Shown in pieces: positions 63,301 to 64,000 of a DNA stretch of 64,000 bases; positions within the stretch are counted from its first letter, which is position 1; each line of letters begins with the position of its first letter. The position numbers and the translations under genes are program-made. Source of the DNA: Montifringilla adamsi. Taxonomy: Eukaryota; Chordata; Aves; Passeriformes; Passeridae. The stretch is taken from the NCBI GenBank assembly GCA_017590115.1, contig JAGGNK010006892.1:11876429-11940428 (forward strand), written 5' to 3'. The notes below the pieces were generated by a model. The model had not been told where the DNA came from, ran no database searches, and was given only the letters and a program-made list of their open reading frames with translations.

Positions 63301-64000
63301 GGACAGAAAGAAGAAGGAGGAATCTGTGTAACATAGAGCAGGAGAATAGATAAAAAGAGAGCAGTAGGAAAAGAAGGTCTTTGTAAGTGCACTGTGAATA
63401 TAGATAGACATACCTCACCTTCCTTTCTTGTCAAATAGAGCAGAATAGGAAATAATTGGCTTACTTTGTATGAGAAAAAAAGACAGTTTCAATATTAAGA
63501 AATTCTTGCAAGCCTAAGAATGGTTAGAAAATGGAGGCAGCTGCTGACGGATGCTGAAGAATCAATATTTTTGAAAAAGTTCAAAGTAACATTTAACACT
63601 TCTATATTTGATGGGTCATGTGAAATCATGCTGTCTATGCCCATGAGGGAATTGAATGCTAATAATATCATTGATTTTCAAATACTAAGGATGGAAACAG
63701 TAAAATACAGATGAACAATGGTCTTCTTCCCTCAAGAAAACTCAGATTGCCCAATTTGTGCTCATTGCCAAGAAGCCTGACCTAATGCACAGAGCTCCTG
63801 CCAAAACCCAAGGAGCTTAGGGCAAAACGATTGAAAAGGGGCTGGAATTGAAGGATCAAACTAGAGGGAACAATACATATCAAAAGTTTGCATAGGATAC
63901 TATGAAGAGTGGGAAAAAGGAGAATAAGACTGCTTGATACAAGACAGTGCTGTCTTGCAATTTACCTGTGGTAATATTCATCTCTGGAAAATTTGGCTTG
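57338..64000. other. AT-rich noncoding DNA, nothing recognised
   Basis: No CR1, LTR, RNA gene or credible exon was recognised in the final 6.7 kb. Only short simple repeats occur: T-runs near 59503-59515, a short (AC)n near 60849-60863 and a T-rich stretch at about 61496-61523. Open frames are under 95 codons and unassigned. Confidence 0.5.

Overview
This window looks like intergenic or intronic DNA from a bird, probably a songbird. The main evidence is a series of CR1 non-LTR retrotransposon fragments. They carry recognisable avian CR1 reverse-transcriptase (RT) and 3'-end sequence, including the short ATTCTATG-type terminal repeats. One LTR-like segment resembles passerine endogenous-retrovirus LTRs, but the passerine assignment rests on remembered similarity and was not checked. 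The DNA is AT-rich, has A/C-rich and T-rich low-complexity tracts, and shows no operon-like organisation. I recognise no host protein-coding gene, rRNA, tRNA or CRISPR array. The open frames are mostly 60-100 codons, overlap on both strands and match no family I know, except where they cross CR1 remnants.

Layout. 1-12 kb: a G-quadruplex-prone start, then AT-rich DNA with A-rich tracts, a perfect 38-bp tandem duplication (7.95 kb) and short hairpins. 11.9-12.85 kb: a minus-strand ERV LTR, about 557 bp, with a plausible primer-binding site and perhaps a short leader. 18.3-19.0 kb: a plus-strand CR1 with an internal deletion. 27.56-28.57 kb: a longer plus-strand CR1 with readable RT and one clear frameshift. 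30.77-32.19 kb: a plus-strand CR1 that has lost its terminal tail and abuts an antisense CR1 ORF2 fragment. 35.8, 41.0 and 57.2 kb: three short CR1 3' ends.

37-50 kb holds the strongest simple repeats: (AAAGG)n, (TTCT)n, (TCTTC)12, long T tracts and a 3x21-bp minisatellite. The most unusual structure is at 40.135-40.210 kb. There a perfect copy of a segment lying 265 bp upstream sits between 13-bp direct repeats, the mark of a templated insertion at a repaired break. The rest is unannotated noncoding sequence, with a few low-repeat blocks that could be conserved regulatory elements. Only alignment to other bird genomes could show that.

No genes here work together as a system, and I found no convincing novel gene system. 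The content is retroelement decay, tandem-repeat expansion and break-repair scars in a gene-poor region.
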